From PALSA-600 sp963842335 (GTDB lineage: Bacteria; Actinomycetota; Thermoleophilia; Gaiellales; Gaiellaceae), in NCBI GenBank assembly GCA_963842335.1, contig CAWJGF010000001.1:1-64000 (forward strand): a DNA stretch of 64,000 nt, read 5' to 3'. The translations under genes and the position numbers were made by a program. Shown here piece after piece: positions 33,543 through 41,512 of the stretch (its first letter is position 1; each line of letters begins with the position of its first letter). Below the pieces are notes generated by a model. That model had not been told where the DNA came from and did no database searches. It saw only the letters and a list, made by a program, of their open reading frames with translations.

Positions 33543-33888
33543 CCGTTCGCACCTTAACCCGGATTCCTGAGGCAATCCAGGGGTTTCCCCTTGGCAACCC
33601 GACGGCGTCGATCCGACCGGCCTACATGTTGTAACTCTGGATGTAAGGCTTCGGTAAGCGGGGCGCGGGCCGCGCAAGATTCCTGGCGGAGGGACGTCTC
33701 AACTGTCGGACGTGCCCTCGTCCCGCCGGGAAGCTTCGCCCGCCCGCAAGGTTTCCCGGCATTTTCTCGGGCCCCGCCCTTGCCGCAGAGGGCGGGGCCT
33801 GCAGCTTCCCCACAGCTTCCCGAGCTCATCTGGCTGTTCAGCCGCTTCCCTCGCTCCCGCGGCTCCGCGCCGGGTAGAGTCGCGAGCC
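33543..33888. other. Intergenic region with several hairpins, no gene seen
   Basis: 346 nt between divergent genes. It contains CCAGGGG/CCCCTTGG (about 33578-33595), GGATT/AATCC (33562-33579) and a perfect 11-bp stem GGCCCCGCCCT (33770-33780) with AGGGCGGGGCC (33789-33799). None is followed by a T tract on either strand. No conserved riboswitch core was recognised. A -10 box for the next gene is at its right end. Confidence 0.5.
33875..33880 (+). promoter_or_regulatory. Leaderless-type -10 box TAGAGT
   Basis: TAGAGT lies exactly 8 nt before the ATG at 33889, without a ribosome binding site between. Confidence 0.45.
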
Positions 33889-34110
33889 ATGGGTGTGTTC
33901 AATCGTCGCAACGCCGTCGTCGGCTGGCTCGTCGTGGCCGCCGGCAAGCAGGCGATGAAGCAGAAGGCCAAGGAGGCGGTGCCGTCCATCGACACCGAGT
34001 CCAAGAAGCCGAACAAGAGCGCGATCGCGCTCGCAGTCGCAGGCGCCGTCGGCATGCTGGCCTTCTGGCACAAGCGCTCAGGCGACGACACCTCGACACC
34101 CGAGAACTAG
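33889..34110 (+). CDS. Small membrane protein of unknown function
   Basis: 73 residues. A weak N-terminal hydrophobic helix (VVGWLVVAAGKQAM), a Lys-rich polar middle, and a clear transmembrane helix (SAIALAVAGAVGMLAFWHK), ending in an acidic/Thr tail. No family recognised; resembles short actinobacterial membrane proteins. Its stop codon lies in the first unit of a 16-bp hairpin repeat array. Confidence 0.62.
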   Translation: MGVFNRRNAVVGWLVVAAGKQAMKQKAKEAVPSIDTESKKPNKSAIALAVAGAVGMLAFWHKRSGDDTSTPEN

Positions 34111-34157
34111 GTCACTCAAGACCTAGGTCACTCAAGACCTAGGACACTCAAGATCTC
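34110..34157. repeat. Three tandem 16-bp units with inverted symmetry
   Basis: Units at 34110-34125, 34126-34141 and 34142-34157. The first two are identical (GGTCACTCAAGACCTA); the third differs at three positions. Each unit can fold as TAGGTC-actcaa-GACCTA, a 6-bp stem with a 6-nt loop, and CCTAGG forms the junctions. Placed directly after a stop codon, so a terminator-like or protein-binding function is possible. Confidence 0.7.
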
Positions 34158-34287
34158 GGCTCTCAGAGCTCCGGCTCGACCCCCTTCGCGGCCGTGTCTC
34201 TGCGGGCCACGGCCGGTGTCGGACACACGCACGGACGACGCACCGAAGTGCCGCGCGAATGTGTCGTGGTCTCGCGCAGCGGTGGAG

Positions 34288-34614
34288 CTAGCCGGCGAGG
34301 CCGAAGGGGCTGCCTTCGGAGTCGCGGCACACGGCCCAACGATCGCCCGGATGCACCACGGTGCCGCCGAGAGCGACAACGCGCTCGAGCGCACCCGGCA
34401 GATCCTCGACACGAAAATACGGGAGCGAGAAGCGGTCGCCCGGCCCCGGGCCGCGCTCGTGGAGGCCGAAAACCGGACCATCGCCGCGGCTCTGGATACC
34501 CTCGCCCTCCGCTGCACCGCGTCCGGACAGCGACAGCCGGAGCAGCCCCTCCCAAAACTGCTGTGCCCGAGCGAGGTCGTCGGCCGGGAACTCGATCAAA
34601 TCGAGCGGAATCAT
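34288..34614 (-). CDS. VOC-superfamily protein
   Basis: 108 residues. DLIEFPADDLARAQQFWEGLL opens the fold; YFRVEDLPGALERVVALGGTVVHPGDRWAV and the C-terminal RDSEGSPFGLAG complete it. Typical single-domain glyoxalase-like protein without assigned substrate. The 130 nt between the hairpin repeats and its stop hold nothing recognisable. Its start is 51 nt from the divergent helicase-loader-like gene. Confidence 0.82.
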   Translation of the reverse strand: MIPLDLIEFPADDLARAQQFWEGLLRLSLSGRGAAEGEGIQSRGDGPVFGLHERGPGPGDRFSLPYFRVEDLPGALERVVALGGTVVHPGDRWAVCRDSEGSPFGLAG

Positions 34615-34650
34615 CCTTACAGCGTATGCCGCAGCATCCGCCTGCGCCGG

Positions 34651-34656
34651 TACCGT
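34651..34656 (+). promoter_or_regulatory. Leaderless-type -10 box TACCGT
   Basis: TACCGT lies exactly 8 nt before the ATG at 34665; no Shine-Dalgarno in between. Confidence 0.42.
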
Positions 34657-34664
34657 CGGCACCG

Positions 34665-35120
34665 ATGAGCCCCTTCGAAGTGCGTGAGCTCGTGCGGCGG
34701 CTTCGTGCCGCGTATCCCGACCCACCATTCGGCGAGGAGACCGAGAAGCTGTACGAGCGCATGCTCGTCGACCTCGAATTCTCCGCTGTCGACCCCGTGG
34801 TCGATGAGCTGATCGCGACCACGATGAAACTACCAACTGTCAGCCGCATCCGCCGCGCTGTGATCGAGCCGACGCTTGCGATCCCCACCGCCGACGAAGC
34901 CTGGCTCGCCGTCCAGACGCGCGAGGGTGCCGTGCACGAGCTCGTCGCACACGTCGCTCGGCTCGTCGGCGGCGGCTACAACATCCGCACCTCGAGCGAC
35001 CCCGAGTTGACGCGCGTCCGGTTCGTGAAGGTCTACGACGAGCTACGACGTAAGGCGGTCGACCGCGCGCTGGTCGACGGCGTCCGCGCGCAGCGGATGA
35101 AGCTCCAGCAGGTCTCGTAG
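34665..35120 (+). CDS. G39P-like helicase loader/inhibitor domain protein
   Basis: 151 residues, helical. The N-terminal 75 residues (VRELVRRLRAAYPDPPFGEE, LYERMLVDLEF, a later PTVSRIRRAV) look by eye like the phage SPP1 G39P / DnaB-helicase-loader N-terminal domain, whose hallmark is AYP, a spaced W/Y-x-x-x-L helix and a P-T/S-I loop. The C-terminal half (HELVAHVARLVGGGYNIRTSS to VYDELRRKAVD) is unrecognised. No prophage genes surround it. It ends 6 nt before recQ, so the two are probably co-expressed. Confidence 0.6.
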   Translation: MSPFEVRELVRRLRAAYPDPPFGEETEKLYERMLVDLEFSAVDPVVDELIATTMKLPTVSRIRRAVIEPTLAIPTADEAWLAVQTREGAVHELVAHVARLVGGGYNIRTSSDPELTRVRFVKVYDELRRKAVDRALVDGVRAQRMKLQQVS

Positions 35121-35126
35121 CCTCGC

Positions 35127-37067
35127 ATGCCCACGACGAAAGAAGTGCTCGCCGAGCGGTTCGGATTCACGTCGTTCCGCCCGGGCCAGGAGCAGGTCGT
35201 CGATTCGCTGCTCGCCGGCCGCTCCGCGCTGGCCGTCTTCCCGACCGGAGCGGGCAAGAGCCTCTGCTACCAGTTGCCGGCACTTCTCCTCGACGGTGTC
35301 ACCGTCGTCGTCTCGCCGCTGATCGCGCTGATGAAGGACCAGATCGACTTCCTCACACGCCAGGGCGTCGACGCCGCGCGGCTCGACTCGAGCCTCGACG
35401 CGGCTGAAGTCCGCAGCGTCACCGGCCGGCTCCGCGATGGGACCCTGCGGCTGCTCTACGTCGCGCCCGAACGCTTCAACAACGAGCGCTTCCTGGCCCA
35501 GCTCGGCGAGACGACGATCGCGCTCTTTGCCGTCGACGAGGCGCATTGCATCTCGGAGTGGGGCCACAACTTCCGCCCCGACTACCTGAAGCTCGCTGCG
35601 CGGGCGCGTGAGCTCGGCGCCGAGCGCGTTCTCGCGCTCACCGCGACCGCGACGCCTGCAGTTGTCGCCGACATCTGCGCGGGCTTCGGCATCGAGCATC
35701 GCGACAGCGTCGTCACCGGCTTCTACCGCCCGAACCTGACGCTCCTGACGACCGCTGCGCGAGCACAGGATCGTGACCAGCTGCTGATCGACCGGCTGCG
35801 CGGGCGGACGACCGGCTCGACGATCGTCTACGTCACTCTGCAGCGCACGGCCGAGCGCGTCGCGGCATTGCTCGCCGCCGCCGGCCAGCCCGCGCGCGCC
35901 TACCACGCCGGCATGAACGCTGACGACCGCGTCGACACACAGGAGTGGTGGACCTCGTCGGACAGCAACATCGTCGTCGCCACGATCGCCTTCGGCATGG
36001 GCATCGACAAGGCAGACGTGCGTTACGTCTACCACCTCAACCTGCCGAAGGGCCTCGAGTCGTACTCACAGGAGATCGGCCGCGCCGGGCGAGACGGCGA
36101 GCAGAGTACCTGCGAGCTCTTCGCCTGCCGCGAGGACGTACCGACGCTCGAGAACTTCGCCTACGGCGACACGCCAACCCGCGAGGCGATCGACGGTCTG
36201 GTCGCGCACGTGCTCGCGCACCCAGTCGGGGAGCAGTTCGCGGTCTCGGAATACGACCTCTCCGCACGCTACGACGTGCGGCCGCTCGTGTTGAAGACGA
36301 TCCTCACCTACATCGAGCTGGACGGTTACCTGGAGCAGGGCACGCCGTTCTATGCGGGATACGCGGTACGGCCGATCAACGGCACGTTCGCCGACGCCTT
36401 CGTGCGATTCGACGCTGCCCGCGCCGACTTTCTACGTCGCGTCCTTGCGAGCGGGAAGGAGGGCCGCACGTGGACGACCGTCGACCCCGAGGCCTCTGCC
36501 GCGGCGATCGGAGAGGACCGTGACCGAATTGTCGCCGCGCTCGGCTACCTCGAGCAGCAGGGACTCGTCGAGCTGAAGGCCACCGATGTGCGCCAGCGCT
36601 ACACACTCCGCGCGCAGCCGGCCTCACTCACGAAGGTCGGGGACGGGCTCACCGCGCGGTTCGAGCGGCGCGAGCAGTCCGAAGCCGAGCGCATCGCGCG
36701 CGTCGTCGCGCTCGTCACCCACGACGGCTGCCAGGTGCTGGCGCTCGTCGCCTACTTCGGCGAGACGCGCGCGGAACCATGCGGCCACTGCACGTTCTGC
36801 CTCACGGGCAAGGCCCAGCACCTACCCGAGCCCAGCGAGCCGGTAGCGCTTCATCTGGATGAACAAGCATTCGACGAAGTTGCGGCGCAACACCCCGCTG
36901 CGCTCGGCACACCGCGCCAGTGCGCACGCTTCCTCTGCGGCCTCACGAGCCCTGCGACGACGCGCGCGAAGCTCTCGCGGCACCCGCTGTTCGGCTCGCT
37001 CGCCGACCAGCGCTTCGGCGAGGTGCTCAGACGCTGCGAGAGCCTCGCCGCAACGCGATCCCGGTGA
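35127..37067 (+). CDS. recQ: ATP-dependent DNA helicase RecQ
   Basis: 646 residues. Superfamily 2 helicase: FRPGQEQVVDSLLAGRSAL (Q motif), Walker A FPTGAGKS, DEAH box VDEAHCISEWGHNFRPDY (RecQ-specific loop), TATATP, AFGMGIDKADVRYV and the SYSQEIGRAGRDG motif VI. A zinc-binding RQC-like cysteine set is at the C-terminal side (EPCGHCTFC). The protein is longer than E. coli RecQ in the winged-helix/C-terminal region and no HRDC domain is clear. It unwinds DNA in repair. The 3' end overlaps the convergent ureohydrolase gene by 41 nt. Confidence 0.93.
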   Translation: MPTTKEVLAERFGFTSFRPGQEQVVDSLLAGRSALAVFPTGAGKSLCYQLPALLLDGVTVVVSPLIALMKDQIDFLTRQGVDAARLDSSLDAAEVRSVTGRLRDGTLRLLYVAPERFNNERFLAQLGETTIALFAVDEAHCISEWGHNFRPDYLKLAARARELGAERVLALTATATPAVVADICAGFGIEHRDSVVTGFYRPNLTLLTTAARAQDRDQLLIDRLRGRTTGSTIVYVTLQRTAERVAALLAAAGQPARAYHAGMNADDRVDTQEWWTSSDSNIVVATIAFGMGIDKADVRYVYHLNLPKGLESYSQEIGRAGRDGEQSTCELFACREDVPTLENFAYGDTPTREAIDGLVAHVLAHPVGEQFAVSEYDLSARYDVRPLVLKTILTYIELDGYLEQGTPFYAGYAVRPINGTFADAFVRFDAARADFLRRVLASGKEGRTWTTVDPEASAAAIGEDRDRIVAALGYLEQQGLVELKATDVRQRYTLRAQPASLTKVGDGLTARFERREQSEAERIARVVALVTHDGCQVLALVAYFGETRAEPCGHCTFCLTGKAQHLPEPSEPVALHLDEQAFDEVAAQHPAALGTPRQCARFLCGLTSPATTRAKLSRHPLFGSLADQRFGEVLRRCESLAATRSR

Positions 37068-37998
37068 GGATCTCGCGCACGATCCGCTCGCCGGCGAGTG
37101 CCGTGATGTCCGCCGAGCCGATCGCAGTCGGGATCACCTCGACAAGATCTGCGCCGACGAGCTCGAGTCGCGACGCCAGCACGCGCACCGCCTTGAGCAA
37201 ATCGACCGTCGTCATCCCGCCCGGCTCCGGTGTGCCCGTGCCGGGCGCGTAGGCCGGGTCGAGCACGTCGATGTCGACCGTCAGGAAGACCGGCCCCGCA
37301 CCGACGATCTCGAGCGTGCGGGCGACGACCGCGTCGATGCCGAGGTCGAGGACGTCGTGCATGAAGAACGATGTGATCCCGCGGTCGCGCTGCCAGCCGA
37401 ACTCCGCTTCGCCTGGCCAGTAGCCGCGCAGCCCAATCTGCACGTAGCGAACGGGATCGACAAGCCCGTCGCGGACGAGCCGGTACATCGGTGTGCCGTG
37501 TGAGATCTCCACTCCGAACACGGTCGTGCCGGTATCGGTGTGCGTGTCGAAATGCACGAGACCGACAGGTCCATGCCGCTCGGCGCAGGCAGCAACCTCG
37601 GGCTCGGTGATCGAGTGATCGCCTCCGAGCACGATTGGCACGAGGCCCGCATCGAGCACCTCGCCGACGGTCTCCTTGATCGCGAGCCGTGAGCGCTCGG
37701 GGTCGGCGGGGAGGACCGGCGCGTCGCCGTAGTCGACGATGCGCAGCTCGGCGAACGCGTCGACCTTCGCCTCGAGATGCGGGCCTGGTGGGCAGCTCGC
37801 TGCGCGAATCGCACGCGGCCCGAACCGCGTCCCGGGACGGTCGGAGACGAGATCGTCGGTCGGGGCGCCTACGATCGCGACGTCGAAGCCGGCGAGGAGC
37901 GCCTTGTCCTGCGTGTACGGCGCGCTCCCGAAGCTGACCGGCCCGGCAAAGTCGGGTTTCTCTCCGTGCTCGCGCCACCGCTGGACCGGATCGATCAT
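37027..37998 (-). CDS. speB: Agmatinase/arginase-family ureohydrolase
   Basis: 323 residues. Binuclear manganese site: VLGGDHSIT, LVHFDTHTDTG and VDIDVLDPAYAPGTGTPEPGG, all metal-ligand blocks present. N-terminal DVAIVGAPTDDLVSDRPGTRFGPRAIR is agmatinase-like. It probably cleaves agmatine or a guanidino compound to an amine and urea. Last gene of the decarboxylase-transporter operon: its ATG overlaps the transporter stop (ATGA). If the decarboxylase acts on arginine, the pair would give putrescine; that is inference. Confidence 0.9.
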   Translation of the reverse strand: MIDPVQRWREHGEKPDFAGPVSFGSAPYTQDKALLAGFDVAIVGAPTDDLVSDRPGTRFGPRAIRAASCPPGPHLEAKVDAFAELRIVDYGDAPVLPADPERSRLAIKETVGEVLDAGLVPIVLGGDHSITEPEVAACAERHGPVGLVHFDTHTDTGTTVFGVEISHGTPMYRLVRDGLVDPVRYVQIGLRGYWPGEAEFGWQRDRGITSFFMHDVLDLGIDAVVARTLEIVGAGPVFLTVDIDVLDPAYAPGTGTPEPGGMTTVDLLKAVRVLASRLELVGADLVEVIPTAIGSADITALAGERIVREILTGIALRRGSRSV

Positions 37999-39626
37999 GT
38001 CGTGATCGTCGCAGCATCGATCCTGGCCTGCACGAGCTCCTCTGCTGCCCGCGCGCCTGCCGCATGTCCGGTGAGAGCGGCGAGGAACGCCGCGGCACCG
38101 AGCGCGTCGAGCCGGCAAGCCGTGCGCGCGGTCACCGTGGCGGTGCGCGGGATCCTCCGCAGAAGCGCAATCTCGCCGAAGCAGTCGCCGCGCCCGAGCG
38201 TGTTCAGGAGCTCGCCGCGCCGGGTCACGTCCAGCTCGCCGTCGGCGATCACGTAGAAGCGGTCTCCTGCCTCGCCTTCCGTGACGACCGGTGTCCCGGC
38301 TGGTACATCGATCGCCTCGGCCGACCGCGCGAGACCCTCGAGCTCGGGGGCGGCCAGAGGTGCGAACATCGGCAAGGAACGCAACCGTGCGATTTCGACC
38401 ACCGGCCGAATCGCATTGTCGGCCGCAAGGAGACTGCGCAGCACGAACAGCATCCCGAGTGGGAGCAGCGCGGCGAGACACACGAACGCCCAGCGACCAC
38501 CGACCAGCGCGACGAACACCGGCGCGATCCCCGAGCCGATCGCGAGGCCCGCCATCGTCACCGCTTCCAGGAGACCGAAGACCCGTGCGAGCGTCTCGGG
38601 CGGTGCGATGCGCTGCAGCAGCGTTCGGCCCGCGACGTCGAGCACGCTGCGACCGATACCCGCGACGACGAGCAACGCGAATGCCGCGACGATCGACGGC
38701 AGCACGCCGACTGCAGCGAGCGCGATCGCCCACAGCGCGAGGCCCGCGGCCAAGGCCGGCCCGAGGCGCGCTCGCCCGATCAGTGTGACGGTCGCCATGA
38801 TCCCGATCACGCCCCCCGCCCCGAACGCGGCGTTCAGGTAGCCGGCCGTCGAGCCTTCGTGACCGAGGACACCCACTGCGAGCACGACGTAGAGCACGTC
38901 GAGCGCGCCGATCGCGACGGCCTCGAGGCCGAGCAGCCAGACGAGCGCGCGCGGCCCGGGCTCACGCACGACGATCCGCAGTCCTTCGCGTGTGCCCTCG
39001 AAGGCTGAGCCGGGCGAGCCGATGGGAAGCGGCCCGGGGACTCCTGCGACCAAGATGGCCGCGATGCCTCCGACGACAGCCATCACAGCGAACACGCTTC
39101 CCGGCCCACCGACGGCCAGGAGCAGGCCGGCGAGGGCCGGTGCAGCGAGGACGCTGATGCTCTCGATCCAGCCGGCGACGACGTTTGCCGCCGTCAGCTC
39201 CTCGGCCGTGCGCGCAAGTGCGGGCAGGAGCACGGCCTGCGCCGGGCGGGTGGCCGTCACCGCGACCGCCGCGAGCGCGGCGAAGGCGTACGCCGCGAGC
39301 GCCGGTCCGTGCGACAGCAGCACGACCGCCGTCGCTCCCATCGCGAGGGCCTGCGCCGCGTAGGCGCCGGTCAACACCTTCGTCGGGCGTCGGCTGTCCG
39401 CGAGTGACGCCGCGAGCGGGGCGAAGAGCATCGCGGGGATGAGCTGCGCGAGCGCGACGAGCCCGGCTGTGGTCGCGCCGCCGCGGCTGTAGGCGTAGAC
39501 CAGCATGGCGATCCAGACGCCCCATTCGGCGGCGTTGAAGCCGAGGAAGGCGAACTGGACGCGGCGCAGTTGCGGGTTGCGCAAGACGCCGCCGACGACC
39601 CTCGGGATCTCGCCCGCGTAGCTCAC
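37995..39626 (-). CDS. MFS transporter with C-terminal cyclic-nucleotide-binding domain
   Basis: 543 residues. Residues 1-410 are a 12-helix MFS_3 transporter (FNAAEWGVWIAMLVYAYSRGG; LIPAMLFAPLAASLADSRRPTKVL). From about residue 425 there is a complete cNMP-binding fold: RSLPMFAPLAAPELEGLA, VVTEGEAGDRFYVIADGELDV, and the phosphate-binding cassette GDCFGEIALLRRIPRTATVTA with the Arg that contacts the cyclic phosphate. This suggests transport gated or sensed by cAMP/cGMP. GTG start overlaps the decarboxylase stop (GTGA). Confidence 0.92.
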   Translation of the reverse strand: MSYAGEIPRVVGGVLRNPQLRRVQFAFLGFNAAEWGVWIAMLVYAYSRGGATTAGLVALAQLIPAMLFAPLAASLADSRRPTKVLTGAYAAQALAMGATAVVLLSHGPALAAYAFAALAAVAVTATRPAQAVLLPALARTAEELTAANVVAGWIESISVLAAPALAGLLLAVGGPGSVFAVMAVVGGIAAILVAGVPGPLPIGSPGSAFEGTREGLRIVVREPGPRALVWLLGLEAVAIGALDVLYVVLAVGVLGHEGSTAGYLNAAFGAGGVIGIMATVTLIGRARLGPALAAGLALWAIALAAVGVLPSIVAAFALLVVAGIGRSVLDVAGRTLLQRIAPPETLARVFGLLEAVTMAGLAIGSGIAPVFVALVGGRWAFVCLAALLPLGMLFVLRSLLAADNAIRPVVEIARLRSLPMFAPLAAPELEGLARSAEAIDVPAGTPVVTEGEAGDRFYVIADGELDVTRRGELLNTLGRGDCFGEIALLRRIPRTATVTARTACRLDALGAAAFLAALTGHAAGARAAEELVQARIDAATITT

Positions 39627-41437
39627 CGCGCTCGGCGCAGCCGCTCGTGCGCGCTCAGCCTGAGCTCATGCTCGAGGCGGGGTGCTGCGGCGAGGAGTTG
39701 CGCAAGCGCATCGGGGTCGACGAGCCGCAGCCGGACCTCGTCTCGCGCCAGCACCGTCGCGCTTCGACCGCGTGCGAAACCGGCACCCCACTCGAGTGCC
39801 GCCACCTCGCCGAAGAACTCACCGGCACGCAGCGTCGCGGCAATCTCACCGCCGAGTGTGACGTCGACGGTTCCATGCTCGACGACGTAGAAATCGCGAT
39901 TCACCTCCGAGCGCTCGACCACCGTCTCCCCGGCGCTGAACGATCGCCTCGACGAAAGCGAGTCGAGGAGCAGCGCCTCGGTCGGCGCGAGCCGGGCGAA
40001 CAGCGGCCGGCGCTGTTCGAAGACCCGGTCGCGCTCGGTCAGGCTCGCTGCCTCGACGGGGTCCGCCGATTCGAGGAACGCCAGGACCTGCTCGACGTCG
40101 TCGGCAGTGCTCGTGTGGTTGAGGATGCAGAGGCGCAGGGCGGGGCGCCCGTGCACCCGAGTCGAGGAGATGAAGCCGAGGCCGCTTGCCTCGAGCGCCG
40201 CTACGAGCCCGTGGGTGACCTCGTCGTCCTCACCTCTCCGGCGGAAACAGATCGTGCCCAGCGAAGGCGGGGAGACCAGTTCGAACCGGTCGCTCGCATC
40301 GACGCGCTGTCGCGCCAGTTCGGCGAGGTCGAGGCATTCGTCGATCGCGGCGCGGAATGCATCGAGCCCGAACGTGTGCAACGAAAGCCACAGCTTGAGG
40401 GCGCGGGAGGAGCGACTCAGCTGCAGACCGAGGTCGGCGAAGTTCACCTCATCGCTCGCGGGCTCCGCGTCGTGGAGGTAGTCTGAGCTGATCTCGAATG
40501 CGGCGCGAAGTGCCCGGCCGTCGCGCACGAGCAGGCAGCCGCACTCGTACGGCTGGTAGAGCCACTTGTGCGGGTCGAGCGTGATCGAGTCGGCGAGTGC
40601 GATTCCCGCGAGTGCGAGGCGTCCGCGGTCGGTGAGGACGGCGAAGCCGCCGTAGGCCGCGTCGACGTGCAACCAGAGACCGTTTCGGCGACTGAGCTCG
40701 GCGAGTTCCGGGAGCGGGTCGATCGCACCGGAGCTCGTTGCGCCCGCGTTCGCGACGACGAAGAACGGGAGGCGACCCGCACGTTCGTCGGCAGCGATCG
40801 CGGCGGCGAGCGTGTCCGGCTCGAGGCGAAGGTCGTCACCGACGGGAAGGACGCGAACCTGGCCGGGTTGGATGCCGACGATGCGCAGTGCGCGTGCGAT
40901 CGACGAGTGCGCCTGGTCGGAGACGTAGACGACGAGGTCGTCTTGCGCGGCGCCGGCTCGTGCCTCGCGCGCGCAGACAAGTGCGGTCAGGTTCGCAGCC
41001 GAGCCGCCGGTGACGAGCGAGCCTGTCGCCTCGGCTGGATAGCCGACCCAGTCCTTGAACCAGCCAAGCACCTCCAGCTCGAGCTGGCTTGGCCCGGCCG
41101 ATTCCATCCACGAGCCCGCGTAGACGTTGCACGCGCTTGCGATGAAGTCGCCGAGTGCGCCCGGCCACGTGCCGGCGAACGGCACGAACGCGAAGAAGCG
41201 GGGTGAGCCGAACGGCTCGCGTACGGGATCACGTCGCGGAACAGACCGGCGAGAGCTCGTCGAACGGCCGGCCGGCCGTCGGTGCGCAGCCGCCGACGCG
41301 TCGCTGGAGCACCGCGGGCTCCGCCCGGCGGATCGGCGGCTGCGAAGGATCGGTGAGCCAGTCCACCAGCGCGTCGACCGTGCGATATCCGGTCGCACCG
41401 ATGGCTTCGCGGTCAAGCGCGAGTCTCCCGACGTCAT
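39623..41437 (-). CDS. PLP-dependent group II amino-acid decarboxylase with C-terminal cNMP-binding domain; N-terminus out of frame
   Basis: The frame is open for 604 codons. From residue about 80 it is a group II (aromatic-amino-acid/glutamate-type) decarboxylase: RFFAFVPFAGTWPGALGDF, VTGGSAANLTALVCAREA, HVDAAYGGFAVL, and the PLP lysine in LDPHKWLYQPYECG. From about residue 480 a cNMP-binding domain follows (VVEHGTVDVTLGGEIAATL, AGEFFGEVAALEW, GRSATVLA). The first 78 codons read as Arg/Ser-rich noise, while the conserved N-terminus (LDREAIGATGYRTVDALVDW; FRDVIPYASRSAHP) is found in the two other frames. ATG 41437 is the best in-frame start. Confidence 0.85.
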   Translation of the reverse strand: MTSGDSRLTAKPSVRPDIARSTRWWTGSPILRSRRSAGRSPRCSSDASAAAHRRPAGRSTSSRRSVPRRDPVREPFGSPRFFAFVPFAGTWPGALGDFIASACNVYAGSWMESAGPSQLELEVLGWFKDWVGYPAEATGSLVTGGSAANLTALVCAREARAGAAQDDLVVYVSDQAHSSIARALRIVGIQPGQVRVLPVGDDLRLEPDTLAAAIAADERAGRLPFFVVANAGATSSGAIDPLPELAELSRRNGLWLHVDAAYGGFAVLTDRGRLALAGIALADSITLDPHKWLYQPYECGCLLVRDGRALRAAFEISSDYLHDAEPASDEVNFADLGLQLSRSSRALKLWLSLHTFGLDAFRAAIDECLDLAELARQRVDASDRFELVSPPSLGTICFRRRGEDDEVTHGLVAALEASGLGFISSTRVHGRPALRLCILNHTSTADDVEQVLAFLESADPVEAASLTERDRVFEQRRPLFARLAPTEALLLDSLSSRRSFSAGETVVERSEVNRDFYVVEHGTVDVTLGGEIAATLRAGEFFGEVAALEWGAGFARGRSATVLARDEVRLRLVDPDALAQLLAAAPRLEHELRLSAHERLRRAR

Positions 41438-41500
41438 CCCCTGAAGCGGCACCGATGCTCGTAATCTGGCACAGAAAACGGTGTTTGTGACCAGGTCGCG

Positions 41501-41506
41501 TATCGT
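41501..41506 (+). promoter_or_regulatory. Leaderless-type -10 box TATCGT
   Basis: TATCGT lies 6 nt before the ATG at 41513, in the 75-nt region divergent from the decarboxylase operon. Confidence 0.4.
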
Positions 41507-41512
41507 GGACGG

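Noticed and set aside
33770..33799. Perfect 11-bp GC stem as an intrinsic terminator
   Set aside because: No T tract follows it on either strand.
35015..36035. Large antisense frames over recQ and other genes
   Set aside because: Arg-rich composition and no motifs; typical shadows of high-GC coding DNA.
37027..37067. 41-nt overlap of recQ and the ureohydrolase as a start or stop error
   Set aside because: Both C-termini read as good protein to their stops; tail-to-tail overlap is acceptable.
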